Shown here: positions 1-11,946 of the stretch, piece by piece | Layout: the number at the start of each line of letters is the position of its first letter | How positions within the stretch are numbered: position 1 is the stretch's first letter | Assembly: GCA_018296165.2 (NCBI GenBank) | Contig: JACKQL020000007.1 | Location: 558,001-622,000 of the forward strand | Direction of reading: 5' to 3' | Length of the DNA stretch: 64,000 nucleotides | Source: Termitomyces sp. T153 | Taxonomy: Eukaryota; Basidiomycota; Agaricomycetes; Agaricales; Lyophyllaceae | Made by a program: the position numbers and the translations under genes | Notes under the pieces: generated by a model | What the model saw: the letters and a program-made list of their open reading frames with translations, nothing else | What the model was told of the DNA's origin: nothing | Databases searched by the model: none

Positions 1-2601
1 ATTAAAACAAAACGTTTTTTCCATCTTGGAACCTAAGGTCTAAGCTGTTGGTTGGCGCAGGAGAAATCACGCAGAAGTCAATAATTTGGTCAGAACACTT
101 GAAATATGTAAGTGATAACTTTGCATTTACGGATAGTACGCAGAGCGGCAGTCCCGATATAGGCATAACCCCAACGGGTTTGGGAAATGGTACCGAGGTT
201 CACTGGCTTCAGGATCGCCGGCAGACAAGTACCCAGATATTTTGTCGGGGATCGAGGCTACACCAGCAGTCAAGCTTTCAAGTCCGGGCACCAGGAGTCA
301 CAAGGAGACCAGCTTCAGCCAAAGTGGTCCGAAGCTTCGTCTCCAAAGCCAAGGAGGTGGATAAAATCGGCATCTAAAGCTGAACATTGAACTGGTCACG
401 AACACAATCGGCGGAGAAGTCGCGTATTTGCTGGTAAAAGTCGCCCAGTTCCCCCAGCAGGTCCAGATGCAGCACACTCCTGAAATTCTCAGCTTTCACG
501 ACGCATGGACGCGCTGTAGAAGTAGAAGTATTGTAAATCCTATTATAACTATCAATTTACCTCTGTATTAAATCTATGATTTCAATGCCAGTGAAAGAAG
601 AGTTTTTTTTATTTCTGTGCCCCAAGTTAGGGAACAAGTGTTGACTATTTATTGTACTCCAGCACACTCGTCCAAAATCAACAATATGTCATCTAACGCC
701 CATTGGACATGCAAAGCCTGGTTGAACCTCATATGGGTTGAACCCACAGTAGTTATTGTCTGGATCAGTCACATGATGTGTCATGAGGTGTCATAGTGGG
801 GCAGAGCAAGGGGAATTTATTAAAGACGAGCTTATCACCAGATACCAGCTTTGCCAGATTATTTTTGACCTTACACTGAAAAGACGAGCTTATCACCAGA
901 TACCAGCTTTGCCAGAATATTTTTGACCTTACACTGAAAGAGTTAACCACATCCGATAATATTTCCATCGACATTGTTCAGGGACTTTTCTCCAGCTGAT
1001 GGAGTGATAATAACTCTTGCTGCGCAAGATGTCCGAGGAAAACAGAATCGGAATGAATATGTACTCATATTGTGGTACATGAATCATTAATCAAGCTTTC
1101 AAGTTTCATCAGGCAGATGGAGATTCATTGCTACAGACACCTCCAGCATCAATCTGACATGGCCAAAACATCTTTATGTTCAAGCCATCGATCGAACCAC
1201 GGAATTGATGCTTACACACGTACAGCACATATTGGTGCATCTCGCTAATTTCAATCATGTCATAGATTCTCATTATCTTGCTAACTCTCATGTGCTACAA
1301 CACAGCAACATGGGTACACTGGCAGATGACCACAATCCGAGTGCCTGCCGTCTCGGCTTTCCACCATATCCTTCTGAAGTTTTGAATAAAGTTTATACTG
1401 ACGTCACTCTTCGATCTATGCAAAGAAGTGATCAGCCTCAGCGTGTCAATACAGGTAAAAGTTCTGTCTGACTAACAGGGAGATCGCTCCGCAAAAGAGT
1501 AGGACGGTAGCCCGTTCCTTCAGCGCAAATCTGTGCGGAAGAAAACAAAATCACTTGTCTCAATGACAGTAAACTTTACTTATTTTGCAAGCCGTACAAA
1601 TAACGGAGGATCACTCAACTATTGAGCTCAAAATGCTATATAAACACGCATTGAGAACGATGACCACAGTGATAACTAATGAGTACATGAATTCAGTAGC
1701 GACAGTAAAAGGAGGATACACGCGGCGAGAATGCTATGGTGAGGGTGAGTACTGACGGTAGCATTGTCGAACTGATACGGACCAATAATGGTGCTGAAAT
1801 GACGAGCGCACGAAACTCCCTTCCGCACGTCAAGCCATGCTTTGTGCGCTTGTTACGTCGCTTGTTGGAAGGATGATGAACGGTGTCGCAAGGGACAGCA
1901 CAGGACCGTCTATAAGGAGATGTTAATCGATATGTACCAGTCGCGAAACACATCACTTGCCGCAAGAGAATTCGCTCTTCATCCTAACAAGAAGCGCGAT
2001 GGACGCTAGCGCACGAAGGTCGCCTAAACGTCGGGAGGTGGGTGGAGCCTAGCGTAGACATATGAACGACGTATAGGCCAAAGGCCTATCGAAACGTACC
2101 TGCCACAGTCAGAAGAAAGTTGGGATAGAGAAGGTATGAGTTGTTGGCCCAGGACTTTATACAAATCAAGGCGGAAGGCAGCTACTCCATTCGTCAAATC
2201 AGCAGGGCTATCCCGCGATCGACGGGCGATAACATTGACATCGTGGTTCCAAGTACCTTGTGGGCGCGAGTGCTATGAATCCTTTTTGGGGACGGACGTT
2301 TCTAGACCGATGTCTCAACAACAAAATTGACGTATTGAACACGCGGGCTTGCTTGATTTGGAAGTTGTCAAAAGTCTCGCTTGGTAAGGCACTTCAGGGC
2401 CGGCTGCTCGGAGGGAGAACTACGGTTCCGTCATCCCTTAGTCCTCCCAACATCACTCATCACTTTCCAACACATCCCCTTTTTGGAGGCGGTAGAGGGT
2501 TAGTGGTTAGCTGGAAGTGGGAGAAGGAAGGTACTTCTTTCAATTGTCTTTGCATATGTTCTCTTGTCTCAACGTCTAATTAGTTCAGAAGTTGTTTTGA
2601 G
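1..2601. other. gene-poor region
   Basis: No gene could be supported here. Short open frames exist on both strands but lack recognisable domains and consistent splice sites. One stretch near 2135-2279 reads openly in the frame starting at the TAT of 2135 (YELLAQDFIQIKAEG, later STGDNIDIVVPSTLWARVL, then a stop) and looks protein-like; it may be the remnant of a decayed gene, but I do not recognise the family. A 58-bp tandem duplication lies at 825-940. Confidence 0.55.
825..940. repeat. 58-bp tandem duplication
   Basis: Two adjacent copies of a 58-bp unit, at 825-882 and 883-940, differ at only two positions (one internal T/A and the last base). Each begins GACGAGCTTATCACCAGATA. The near identity suggests a recent local duplication. 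It lies in a region without a supported gene. Confidence 0.93.
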
Positions 2602-3421
2602 ATGGCATACCAGTTCTCCAGGAAGGGCTGCTTCAAGTGTGGCAACCGTGCGTTCTCCTCTTCTTACCCGGTTCCAAATTTCCATCGGTAGTTTTAGTCG
2701 GTCACATTGCCGAAAACTGTACGTCTAGTGAGAGACTCTGCTATAACTGTCGTCAGCCAGGACACGAGTCTTCGGCTTGCCCATCTCCACGCACGGTTTC
2801 GGCGAAGCAATGCTATTCTTGCGGGGGTGTTGGTCACATCCAAGGTAATCGTTCTGGAGCTTCTACTGAGCCTATCGTTGATATTTCCACCAAAAATCAG
2901 CGGAATGTCCCAGTTTGAGGGTCCAACAACAAGGTGCCAATCAGAAGTGTTATGTAGGGAACAGACAATTTTTTTCACTTCTCTCTGATGTCGTCGATAG
3001 AATTGCGGTCGTTTTGGTCATATTGCTCGTACTTGCCCTAATGGAACTTTGGGTGCTACTACCGGTTTCGCCACCCGTGTTCCGCCACCCGGTCGTGCCT
3101 TGAACACATCGACTTTGCCTCCCGTCAAATGTTACCGGTGTGGTGGCCCCAACCATATGGCTAGGTACCTGCGGCGTCTTGCCGTATGACGCACATTACT
3201 GACCTTCTTTTTATTTAGGGACTGCCTCGCGGCACCTGGCGCTACGCCCATTGATAGTACACCGTTGGGCCCAACAGCAGGCATTTCGAATAAGAACAAG
3301 ACCTGTTACAAATGTCAGCAGGAAGGTCATGTGAGTATACTTGTCAGATCGGCGAAGACTTTTCTAAAGTTTGGTTTAGATCGCGAGAGAATGTCCCGAA
3401 AACACCGACTACGTTGGTTGA
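2602..3421 (+). CDS. GIS2: CCHC zinc-knuckle nucleic-acid binding protein (Gis2/CNBP/Byr3 family)
   Basis: Members of this family are cytoplasmic single-stranded nucleic-acid binding proteins linked to mRNA translation and stress granules. Six exons (2602-2647, 2698-2844, 2901-2953, 3001-3164, 3219-3330, 3380-3421) join in frame to a protein of 187 residues. Six CX2CX4HX4C knuckles can be read: CFKCGNLGHIAENC, CYNCRQPGHESSAC, CYSCGGVGHIQAEC, the CGRFGHIARTC copy, CYRCGGPNHMARDC and CYKCQQEGHIAREC. Introns are 47-56 bp with GT-AG ends and often fall inside or next to a knuckle. Family members usually have seven knuckles; I count six. The protein starts directly before the first knuckle. The assignment follows from the dense knuckle array and small size; the family is strong, the exact orthology is inferred. 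Confidence 0.88.
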
Positions 3422-4064
3422 TACTCAGGTCCGAACAATTGGGTTCGGGCTAAGCTTTGGACTTGCTATCGAATAATGTTGTTTTTTCCCAAAGAAGTGA
3501 ATCAAGAATATTCCATTTCTTCATCTGTACTTTGCCGTAAATGTCTGAATAATGAATCATACATTGACAAAGCATTGGGGAAGGTCACCGTTGGCCTCAC
3601 ATCTTACTAATTTGCTTCTGGATATTTCATCGATATGATTATTTCTTCTAAGTGTTTTAGTACCCTCGGAGGGTTTGAAGTTGACATCTGTCTCCTTGAT
3701 ATGAACTTTTCCAGAAGGGCAAATCTCGCGGATTTTGATTCCCATGTTACTATCTCACTGTAATTATATCTACCTATGCTAGTTAATAGCTGAGGTCGCA
3801 TCGATAAGGACAACACCTAAAAGGAAAATGTCTATCTACAAATGGGCAAGTGGGGTAGCATCGAACTCCGGTGGGGAAAGCTGTTTCTGTATGATAACCA
3901 TGAGAATCTTTCAATGTGTGCTGTGAAACAGTAGGCCTTCCAAGTGGCTGGGCTGGGGCCATATGACAGAATTGCGTCCGAACAACTATGTGAATTGGCG
4001 GATTATGATAACAAAGGATGTTTCGAATCAGGAATATTGGATTCTGTTTATCCACTGCCATTTC
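3422..4064. other. intergenic region, no gene seen
   Basis: No convincing coding sequence. It contains the first copy (3832-3882) of a diverged direct repeat whose second copy lies beyond COQ10, and otherwise the presumed promoter of COQ10. Confidence 0.6.
3832..3882 (+). repeat. diverged direct repeat flanking COQ10, copy 1
   Basis: This 51-bp stretch, with the core AATGGGCAAGTGGGGTAG and the end GTGGGGAAAGCT, matches 5061-5112 in the same orientation at roughly four of five positions. The origin is unknown: it could be an old duplication or scars of a repeated element on both sides of COQ10. Confidence 0.7.
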
Positions 4065-4839
4065 ATGTATCGGCCAGTACTATGTTCTTCTCACAGAACA
4101 CTGCTACATAGGACCAATGGGTCTAGACGTACTAGAACATTCTTTTCCCTGCCCAATCTTTCGGATATCGCTCCCTGGAATTCGCAACCCCAGAAATACC
4201 ATGAACGGAAAATTCTCCCGTGAGTTTGACGGAACCATTCCAGGTATGAAACTCATGTCATATCCTTCCTAGGTACGACCAGAAAGAACTCTATGCAGTT
4301 GTCTCCGATGTCGGATCCTATCACCAATTCGTTCCCTTCTGTACTGGGTCTCGAATTGTCACACCCCTTCGTAGGCAATCTCCTGAAAGACATATCCAGG
4401 GGACTATGGAAGCTGAATTGACTGTCGGATTCTTGACCTTTACTGAAAGCTATGTAAGTCAAGTGACGTGCAAACCGTATGAATCTGTTGAGGTGAGTTT
4501 TCCGCTTTTTTAGCCAACGAAGATCACACTACATACCCTGACACATCTCAATCTCAGGCTGTCGCGTCAACAGCCACACCTCTGTTCAAAGCTCTTACGA
4601 CAACGTGGCGCTTTCAGCCTGTGTCTGCGCGATCTCCTCAGTCATTCGAGTCGCCGAGTGCTCTGCGGATTGACCAGAACGGGGCGAAATCTACTTTGGT
4701 TACTCTCGACTTGATGTATGCGTTTTCCAATCCGATCCACGCGTCCGTGTCATCGGGATTCTTCGGTCAAGTCTCGAAGCTTATGGTCAAGGCTTTTGAA
4801 GACAGATGCATTGCAATCTATGGGCCTAGATCGGCATAA
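4065..4839 (+). CDS. COQ10: coenzyme Q-binding protein COQ10, mitochondrial
   Basis: COQ10 is a START-like lipid-binding protein of the mitochondrial inner membrane that binds coenzyme Q and helps its delivery and function in respiration. Three exons (4065-4219, 4273-4492, 4558-4839) give 218 residues. The N-terminus is rich in Arg and Ser with almost no acidic residues, as expected for a mitochondrial presequence. After it the mature domain starts with KYHERKILPYDQKELYAVV, then VGSYHQFVPFCTGSRI, MEAELTVGFLTFTESYVSQV and the C-terminal segment HASVSSGFFGQVSKLMVKAF, the classic Coq10 pattern. The ATG at 4065 was chosen because it opens the presequence in frame. No operon-like context; flanking repeats lie on both sides. 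The family call is strong. Confidence 0.9.
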
Positions 4840-5210
4840 CGCTGTCATCTTGACCGCCTACATTCCTAGGTTCAAGAGATGTATGTCGATCGCTCTTCCC
4901 CTCTCAAATATGGACGTGTCGTCATGCAGACCTTGGATGGACGGTCATTGACCATTCAACGAGTTTGATGCAATGATGACAAGTAGTCTTTTATCTACCT
5001 ACGTTAAAGAATCAGCGATCGACATATCTGTAGGGATGTGCCGCGGTAGACCTGGTAGAACTAGATACGAATGGGCAAGCGGGGCAGTATCAAGACTCTT
5101 GTGGGGAAAGCTCTTATTCTGAGCGTTTGATCCCTCGTTGACGACTCATCAGGTCCGCATCAGGTCCGTTGAGAGCCATGGTTCAATTGTTACTTGGGAC
5201 TTTACATAAA
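4840..5210. other. intergenic region between COQ10 and a GST-like gene
   Basis: This is the space between two convergent genes. It holds the second copy (5061-5112) of the COQ10-flanking repeat and presumably both 3' ends. No further coding signal was seen. Confidence 0.6.
5061..5112 (+). repeat. diverged direct repeat flanking COQ10, copy 2
   Basis: Second copy of the element described at 3832-3882, in the same orientation, with core AATGGGCAAGCGGGGCAG and end GTGGGGAAAGCT. It is one base longer than copy 1. Confidence 0.7.
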
Positions 5211-6621
5211 TCATAATTTATGAGGTCGGATGTTTGTAACCGTGTATACTAAACGAGGGAAATGACAACGAAGAAGCCCTTCCGATCCCTGAACTTCAAT
5301 CACGGTTTCTTCCTTGTTGAAGCCAACTAATTTGCCAACTGTGGAAAACTTTTTACCTGCAACAGCAGAATTCAACAAATTACCATCTAGCTTCATAGAT
5401 CAAGAGCGTACCAGTATCATCTGGAGCTATTTGGACATAGTCGTTGAGCTTGAGACCTAGATAGCCAGCTTCCTGATTGTTGAAACCTACAACGTTGTAG
5501 GGTTCGTGTGCTGCAGATACTATCGTTTTGGCAGCATGATCTCCGGTTATGCTCTGAACGGCAGCTTGGCCAGTTTGCCTGCTTTGAAGATAATCCGAGA
5601 TACGGGTGAGCCACTGAATATGCAAATATGATCAGTGAACACATCTGCAAGAAAGGAAGGAAGTAGGACTTGCCGACAGAGTTCTCGGAAAGTTTGACGT
5701 ATCGACCAGCGATTTGGCAGGACGTACACCTATTTTCTTCACCCACGTGAAGATAAAATGGACGGTAATATCTGCAAGCGATGGAAGCTCAGAATTAAAC
5801 AACCATTCGCGACCATCATTCAGCTGCTCCTCTAGAAGGGCCTTCGATATCATCACTATGAAGCCCACACTACTATGCTCACGGAGCTTACTAGATGAGA
5901 GGACAATGTTGTTAATGATTTCCCCTGAAGGGCTGTCATCGCTTTGACGTCAATTGGGCCACCAATGTACTGGCCAGTCTTTGAGTATGGCTCACGAACG
6001 AACAGAATAGAAACATACCGAGCTTCTATCATCGAGGAAAGCCTTTGGAAGGGCTTCCCACGGAAGGAGACCAGAGGCAGTCGGAAAGATGGTAGACTCA
6101 TATAGTTTGGCGAAGATTTTAATCGCACCAGTATCAGTGGCACCTGAGTCTTTTGATCGAGGGAAGATTGTACCATATCCAGCCGAGGATGGGAAGCGTC
6201 TCTCCAACGCAGATGCGATGAGGCTAGCCAAAGGCGTTTGCCTTGAGAAAAGAGTACGGACAGGGTGTTATTCAACTTTCAAATACCTAGTATCGCAGTA
6301 CACATCATTTCCGATCGCAAGAATGGGGATGCGTCGATATGTGATGCCCAGAAGATCGGTAATTTCGGGGCGTGGCAAGACAGGTGAAACCTACATCCAT
6401 GCATATCCAACAACTTAATGCATCAGTAGGTGTGTTTAACTCACGTTGACTTTCTGATGAGTTATATTCTTGAGGATGAGGATGTTGTCGATCTTCACTG
6501 AGTAGGGCGAAGCATCATAACTAAGTTGGCGAGAATGTTATTCAACTCACATTTGGAGGCGGCACAACAATGATTCCGCTCACCGATAGATGATGACAGG
6601 AGATGGCATTGAAGGAGACAT
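5211..6621 (-). CDS. glutathione S-transferase-like protein with extra C-terminal domain
   Basis: The N-terminus has a thioredoxin-fold GST domain: MSPSMPSPVIIYRYDASPYS, then KIDNILILKNITHQKVNVSP, PRPEITDLLGITYRRIPILA and IGNDVYCDT. A helical C-terminal GST part follows (GREWLFNSELPSLADITVHF), then about 100 residues beyond the usual GST end (GYLGLKLNDYVQIAPDDTG, later KLVGFNKEETVIEVQGSEG), predicted to be beta-rich. This architecture matches a fungal family of GST-like proteins of unknown substrate. The start at 6621 is preferred because a short first exon ending TATCG joins a 3' exon beginning TTATGATGC to give a continuous Y-R-Y-D. The gene has several introns. Neither substrate nor glutathione use can be told from sequence; no classical catalytic Tyr/Ser/Cys is obvious. 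It is convergent with COQ10. Confidence 0.78.
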
Positions 6622-7114
6622 TGTTGTGAGTTTCAGGTCAAGTTCGAGAATAAGCAGATATCACAAGCGGCCGCGGTTGACCGGGCAACCGGCACGAATC
6701 AATTCAATGCATACGATTGGTCTCCAGTAGCTTTCTGAGTACTGATAAAGGTCTTCCTTGAGAAAATCATATAGAAGCACAGAGCCTCCAAGAAAAACAA
6801 GGATGGAACAATGTTCATACCGACATTGATCAATGGCCGAGTGGCTGTGTACTGTGATTGGCGGAAGCAAAAGAAAATCAAGAATTGCAGATGATTTCAC
6901 GGTCAAAGGAGATTGCACCGATAGCCTGACATACAAACCGCAAGGTAGTAAGGATTCAAATATTCAGCGCTATTTTGTGTTCGAGTAGCAGGAAATTTGG
7001 TGCTTCGGCAACAAGCGGTGATGCTGCTATATTTAGAAGCTTCATCGCCCTGCTGCAAACAAAACCAAGGTTTGGCTGTTGGCAGCTTTTTGAAACGACC
7101 TTCATTCTCCTCTC
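6622..7114. other. divergent intergenic region (GST-like / chitin synthase)
   Basis: About 490 bp between the divergent GST-like and chitin synthase genes; presumed promoters of both. A minus-strand open frame at 6661-6936 has no recognisable domain and is not called. Confidence 0.5.
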
Positions 7115-10100
7115 ATGGCTGACCAACAGCCTCCTCTGCCCTCTTATCATTCTTCCACCTCAGATTACGACGACCCTTTTGCAGATCGTTCGCGCCAAAT
7201 CCAGTTTCAAGAATCTCAAGTGCCCTATCGTCAAGCGTCTCCATATTCACTGGCAGCAACCAGCACCACAAACTTGGACGCACAGGAGAGCACATATGAC
7301 GATGAAGAGGTCGAGAAGCAGCCGCTGACATCTGGACATAGCTTTACTGGCTTTTATCCCCCACCGTACGTTGCTTTGTTGTATGGTATATCGACTGTAC
7401 ACTTATTGGAACTCATAAGTTCTTTGGACCCCAACACATTGGGTGATCCTTATGGAGATCGTCCTATGTCAGTGGTCTCTGAATCAAGTGTCGGCGTTGA
7501 GAGTGCTTGGAGGCGTCGTCAAACCATCAAACGTGGTGTGACACGCAAAGTCAAACTCACCAATGGCAACTTTATTGCGGAGTATCCCGTACCTACTCCA
7601 GTATTCTCAGCCATCGAAGCTAAATGGTCCTCCACGAATACGACGGAGTTCTCGTAAGTATATTTGTCTGTCGATCGTCTATCTCCTGTTGATTTAAGCT
7701 ACCGCAGCCATATGCGCTATACTGCGGCCACCTGTGATCCTGACGATTTCACTGAGGCCAATGGTTGGTCCTTGCGGACCAAGATGTACAATCGTGACAC
7801 GGAAATCCTCATCGCTGTCACTTCATACAATGAGGACAAAACACTGTATGCGCGTACACTGCACGGTGTTATGCTCAACATTCGTGACATTTGCAAGACC
7901 AAACAGTCCAAGTATTGGCGGAGGTCTGCTGAAGAAGGAAATCCTGGCTGGAAAAGGATCACTGTTGCCTTAATTGTCGATGGTCTAGAGCCAATGGATA
8001 AGAGTGTCTTAGATATCCTTGCCACGGTCGGCGTATATCAAGATGGAATCATGAAGAAACAAGTGGATGAAAAGGACACAGTTGCTCATATCTTTGAGGT
8101 ATGTCGATCCTTTCCAAAATGAAACTGCTCTACGTAATTACATAAGTGATCTTCGCAGTACACGACACAACTGTCGGTGGACGCGACTCCTCAGCTTGTT
8201 CTTCCTCAAGCCAACGATCCTCTCAATCTGGTTCCCGTCCAGATCATCCTCGTTCTAAAGGCCAAAAATCAAAAGAAAATCAATTCGCACCGTTGGTTAT
8301 TCAACGCCATCGGTAGAATGCTCAATGTCGGTTCAACTATAGCATTGTGATTTTGACTGACCGAACTATATACTATGACAGCCCGAGATTTGCGTTTTGA
8401 TCGACGCGGGTACCAAACCTGGACACAAGTCGATTTACTATCTTTGGGAAGCCTTCTACAATGATGTCAACTTGGGAGGCTGCTGCGGTTTGTATCCGTC
8501 TAGCTTTGTACTGTCAAGCTCACCATCAAGCTGAAATCGTCTCATAGGTGAAATCCACGCCATGATCAAAGGGGGGAAAAAACTCTTGAATCCTCTGGTC
8601 GCTGCTCAAAATTTCGAGTATAAGATGTCTAATATTCTAGGTGATTGAACTTGTTCTTATTTTCGCCCTGTACAATCTAATAATTTATGTAGACAAACCC
8701 TTGGAGAGTTCCTTTGGTTATGTCTCTGTGCTCCCGGGTGCCTTCTCAGCCTATCGTTACCGTGCTATTTTGGGACGTCCTCTCGAGCAGTACTTTCATG
8801 GTGATCACTCATTGGCTGATCGTCTTGGACCAAAAGGTATCTATGGGATGAACATCTTCACCAAGAATATGTTTTTGGGTAAAATTTCTTGTTTGTGAAA
8901 CTGTCAATGAGGCTGATATTTTTGTTCCTTGAACAGCTGAGGACCGTATCCTGTGCTTCGAATTGGTTGCGAAAGCGGGAGACAAGTGGACTCTGACATA
9001 CGTGAAACCGAGCAAGGCCGAAACAGATGTTCCTGAGAGCGCCCCAGAATTGATTGGACAACGTCGGCGTTGGCTCAACGGTTCCTTCGCAGCTTCAGTC
9101 GTATGTCTGAAACCTTCCATAGTTTTCGATCTTCCTGATAATCTGCCTAGTACGCTCTTGTCAACTTTTTTGCGTTCTATAGGTCAGGGCATGGAATCAT
9201 CCGCATGTTCTTTCTTCATGTTCAGGCTCTTGTATGTGCTATCAGCCTCTGCCAGTAAATTGTGCTGACTTGCACGTGATAGTACAATATCTTCTCGCTT
9301 ATCTTCTCATGGTTTGCCCTGGCCAATTTGTGGTTGACGTTCAGTATCATCATCGATCTTCTCCCGAGTCAACACATTGTCATATTCGGGACTGTTGGTG
9401 TCGTATGTATTTATTTTCATCTACTCTTGGTTTCAGTTAATGTTAGCCTTTGCAGACCCACTGGGTTAATGAAGCGTTCAAATGGATTTACCTGTCTTTC
9501 CTGGCGATGCAATTCGTCCTTGCCTTGGGCAACCGGCCCAAGGGTGAACGGTTGATGTATACGACCACGTTATGGCAAGTTCTCTGTCTCATGGTTAAAT
9601 TTGCATTCATCATTGACAATGATCAGGGTCTATGCTATTCTTGCGGTCTACTTATTGGTTTGCTCGTTCTGGTTGACAATCAAAGCTTTCGCCGTGAGTT
9701 ATATATAACTCTTTCAGATACCCTTTTGATCAACACAAAAATGTAGGCCATTCCAGACCAGCTGAAGAACAAGACTACGTCACAAGTTATAGCGACATTT
9801 TTCGAACCCCCGGTCGGCGCTTTGATGGCTGCAATGATATCTACTTTCGGTGCGGTGCCACTGCAATCATTAACAAATCACGTTTAACTCTGGTGACAGG
9901 TATCTACTTCATTGCATCGTTCCTCTACGTAAGCATTCAATTTCCTTGTATGAATACAACGACTAATATTTCCCACAGCGTGATCCTTGGCACATGTTCT
10001 CCAGCTTCCTGCAATATCTGTGCATTGCACCTAGCTTCACTAACGTTCTCAATGTTTACGCGTTCTGCAATCTACATGATGTGCGGTTCTCTTCACTTTT

Positions 10101-10642
10101 TTGGTATTTTCATTCAAACATCATTATAGGTATCTTGGGGTACAAAAGGAAGCGACAAAGCTGAAGCTCTGCCTTCGGTCTCGTCCTCAAAAACCAAGGG
10201 CACGGATGCGCCTGTCGTTGTAGATACCGCTAGGGTTCAGGAGGATGTTGATGCTGCCTTTAAAGAGACTGTCAGCCGAGCGATGACCAAGCTCATCGTC
10301 AAGGAAGATGTAGAGAAACCAACCATGGATGACCAGAACAGGACTTTCCGGACCCGTCTTGTAGCAGCATGGATGCTTTCGAACGCAACTCTGGCTATTG
10401 CCATCGAAAATATCAATGGTCTGCCCAGCGATAATCCTGAAGCCGATGAGGCATCGTTGCGGCAGAAGCAGAACTTCTACTTCGGCGTCATTCTATACTC
10501 AACCTTTGGTCTGTCGGCTGTGCGTTTCTTAGGGGTACGTGACTTGTCTCGTTTTCAGCTCGATAACTGATACATAGGGACTCTTTAGTGTCTATTTTAC
10601 TTCTTCAAGCGCAACTTATTCAGAATGTGTCGCAAGAGCTGA
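7115..10642 (+). CDS. chitin synthase (division 1, class I-III type)
   Basis: Chitin synthase (GT2) polymerises UDP-GlcNAc into chitin at the plasma membrane. A hydrophilic N-terminal region ([20 protein letters not shown]) precedes the catalytic domain. Its landmarks are [127 protein letters not shown] (EDR) and [15 protein letters not shown] (QRRRW). Several membrane segments follow, and [14 protein letters not shown] carries the conserved SWGTKG motif. The gene is interrupted by about ten or more small introns; the final exon ends FRMCRKS. Length near 900 residues is usual. The phrase [20 protein letters not shown] and the short N-terminus favour class III, but class needs a tree. A Skt5/Chs4-like regulator lies about 3.5 kb downstream. 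Confidence 0.95.
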
Positions 10643-10923
10643 TTTACCACTCGAATATTTCTCACGACATTATGCTAGCAACACGACCAATTTATCACAG
10701 ATCACAGACATTAACCTACTCATCTTGTCTTGTTTGGTAAAGCCAAGTAACGGTCATTGTTTCAATATCTTGCATACATAGTTCTCGTAACTCCATTTCT
10801 TCTAAGTGCGGTCCGGACTTCATGTATAGATCTCTCTGCTTCCTTTGAGAGATTTGTTATCTTCATTACTTTACATTGCTATAAACTGGAAGGAGGAAAA
10901 GTTGGGAAAGGATAGTAGGGAAG

Positions 10924-11796
10924 TCATGAGTACATTCCAGCAAAATGGGTTCTGTCCTCGCCGGGTTCAGCATTAACTCGATCACTGTCAAGATTCCGCG
11001 CCCGTAACACAGGAAGAGAGCCAAGTATATCAAGAGATCGTAACAAGCTCGCGTGATGCTCTAATTGTCGCTCAAGAGAAGAAAGGAGACTGTCATGGTC
11101 GTGAATGGGCTCAGATGGTCCAGATTCCACGCCACGAGTTGAAGTTGGTTGGACGAGAAGCTGCCGGCACATGGGACATGAATCGTGCTGCCAGGCCTGT
11201 TAACATAGTCCAGAAAATAGTGCAATTGCACTCACAGCCTCTGTGATCCACTTTGAGATGCTACAGATGATGCATAAACTATCACGGCGGGAGATGTGCT
11301 TGGAGTCTACTTACTCTCTTCGACAGAAAATATGACCACACTGCCATGGTTTGGATAACCTTGTGATGCCCAATTCTTCAACTGGGTGTGCCGGAGAATC
11401 CATAACCAAAGCAACCTCTTCCTCAGCAATGATTGCAAGATAAGGTGTTATACAGATAGGGCAGGACGAGTCTATCGAGAGGTTTATAAGGTCCTAAGTA
11501 GAGCATACCGGTATATTGCGCCTGCCTTTGTGCCCGAGATCAGATAACTCTTGTTCGGTAACTCTAGGTAGACCATTTAAGAGGTCCTGTACCTGGCTAG
11601 TCGGAACTTTTTCAGTGCGGATTGATGAGAAGCAGAACTAGGGACAAGCATACGCGTGGCTAAGCTGATTCGGGGGCAGACCAGCCATAATTTGGTCTCT
11701 GAGGATCTCTATATGTTCCCTAATCTCGTCAAGTGACGTCGAGGAGAGTTGAGGAGCTTCGCCCTCGAGATTCGACCGTAAGTTAAAATCGTCCAT
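10924..11796 (-). CDS. RING-finger protein (probable E3 ubiquitin ligase)
   Basis: A C3HC4-type RING is visible: DSSCPICITPYLAII, then SKPWQCGHIFCRRDISKWI and HDSCPMCRQLLV, with an Asp after FCRR and a long spacer between the first and second metal-ligand pairs that includes VMDSPAHPVEELGITRLSK. The N-terminus (MDDFNLRSNLEGEAPQLSST, then LDEIREHIEILRDQIMAGLP) is helical; the C-terminal tail is polar. RING proteins of this type recruit E2 enzymes, but the substrate cannot be told. The ATG at 11796 opens the first exon. The intron just before the RING has no usable GT donor; a GC donor gives a 54-bp intron (11472-11525) and the in-frame join LGHKDSSCPIC. The gene is divergent from RPC9, 150 bp away. 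Another RING gene with a similar core lies at 27367. Confidence 0.8.
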
Positions 11797-11946
11797 GAGA
11801 GTTCCAGGCGAAGCGCGTGGCCAAACGACGCGTCAACCCTATCTTGATCATTGACATGAAAGATTATGTAAAGTTCGCTTACAAAAGTTTCGTTGGACTG
11901 CTTTCGACATTCTGTGGAGAAAGGTTGGTAACGACTTTAACAAACT
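11797..11946. promoter_or_regulatory. short divergent promoter between RING gene and RPC9
   Basis: Only 150 bp separate the two start codons, so promoters and 5' leaders of both genes must lie here or overlap the genes. No specific factor site is claimed. Confidence 0.5.

Noticed and set aside
6661..6936. 91-codon minus-strand open frame upstream of chitin synthase
   Set aside because: No domain and probably promoter sequence.
11472..11525. A 15-nt mini-intron in the RING gene
   Set aside because: It would restore the frame but is far below the size of any other intron here; a 54-bp GC-AG intron explains the data better.
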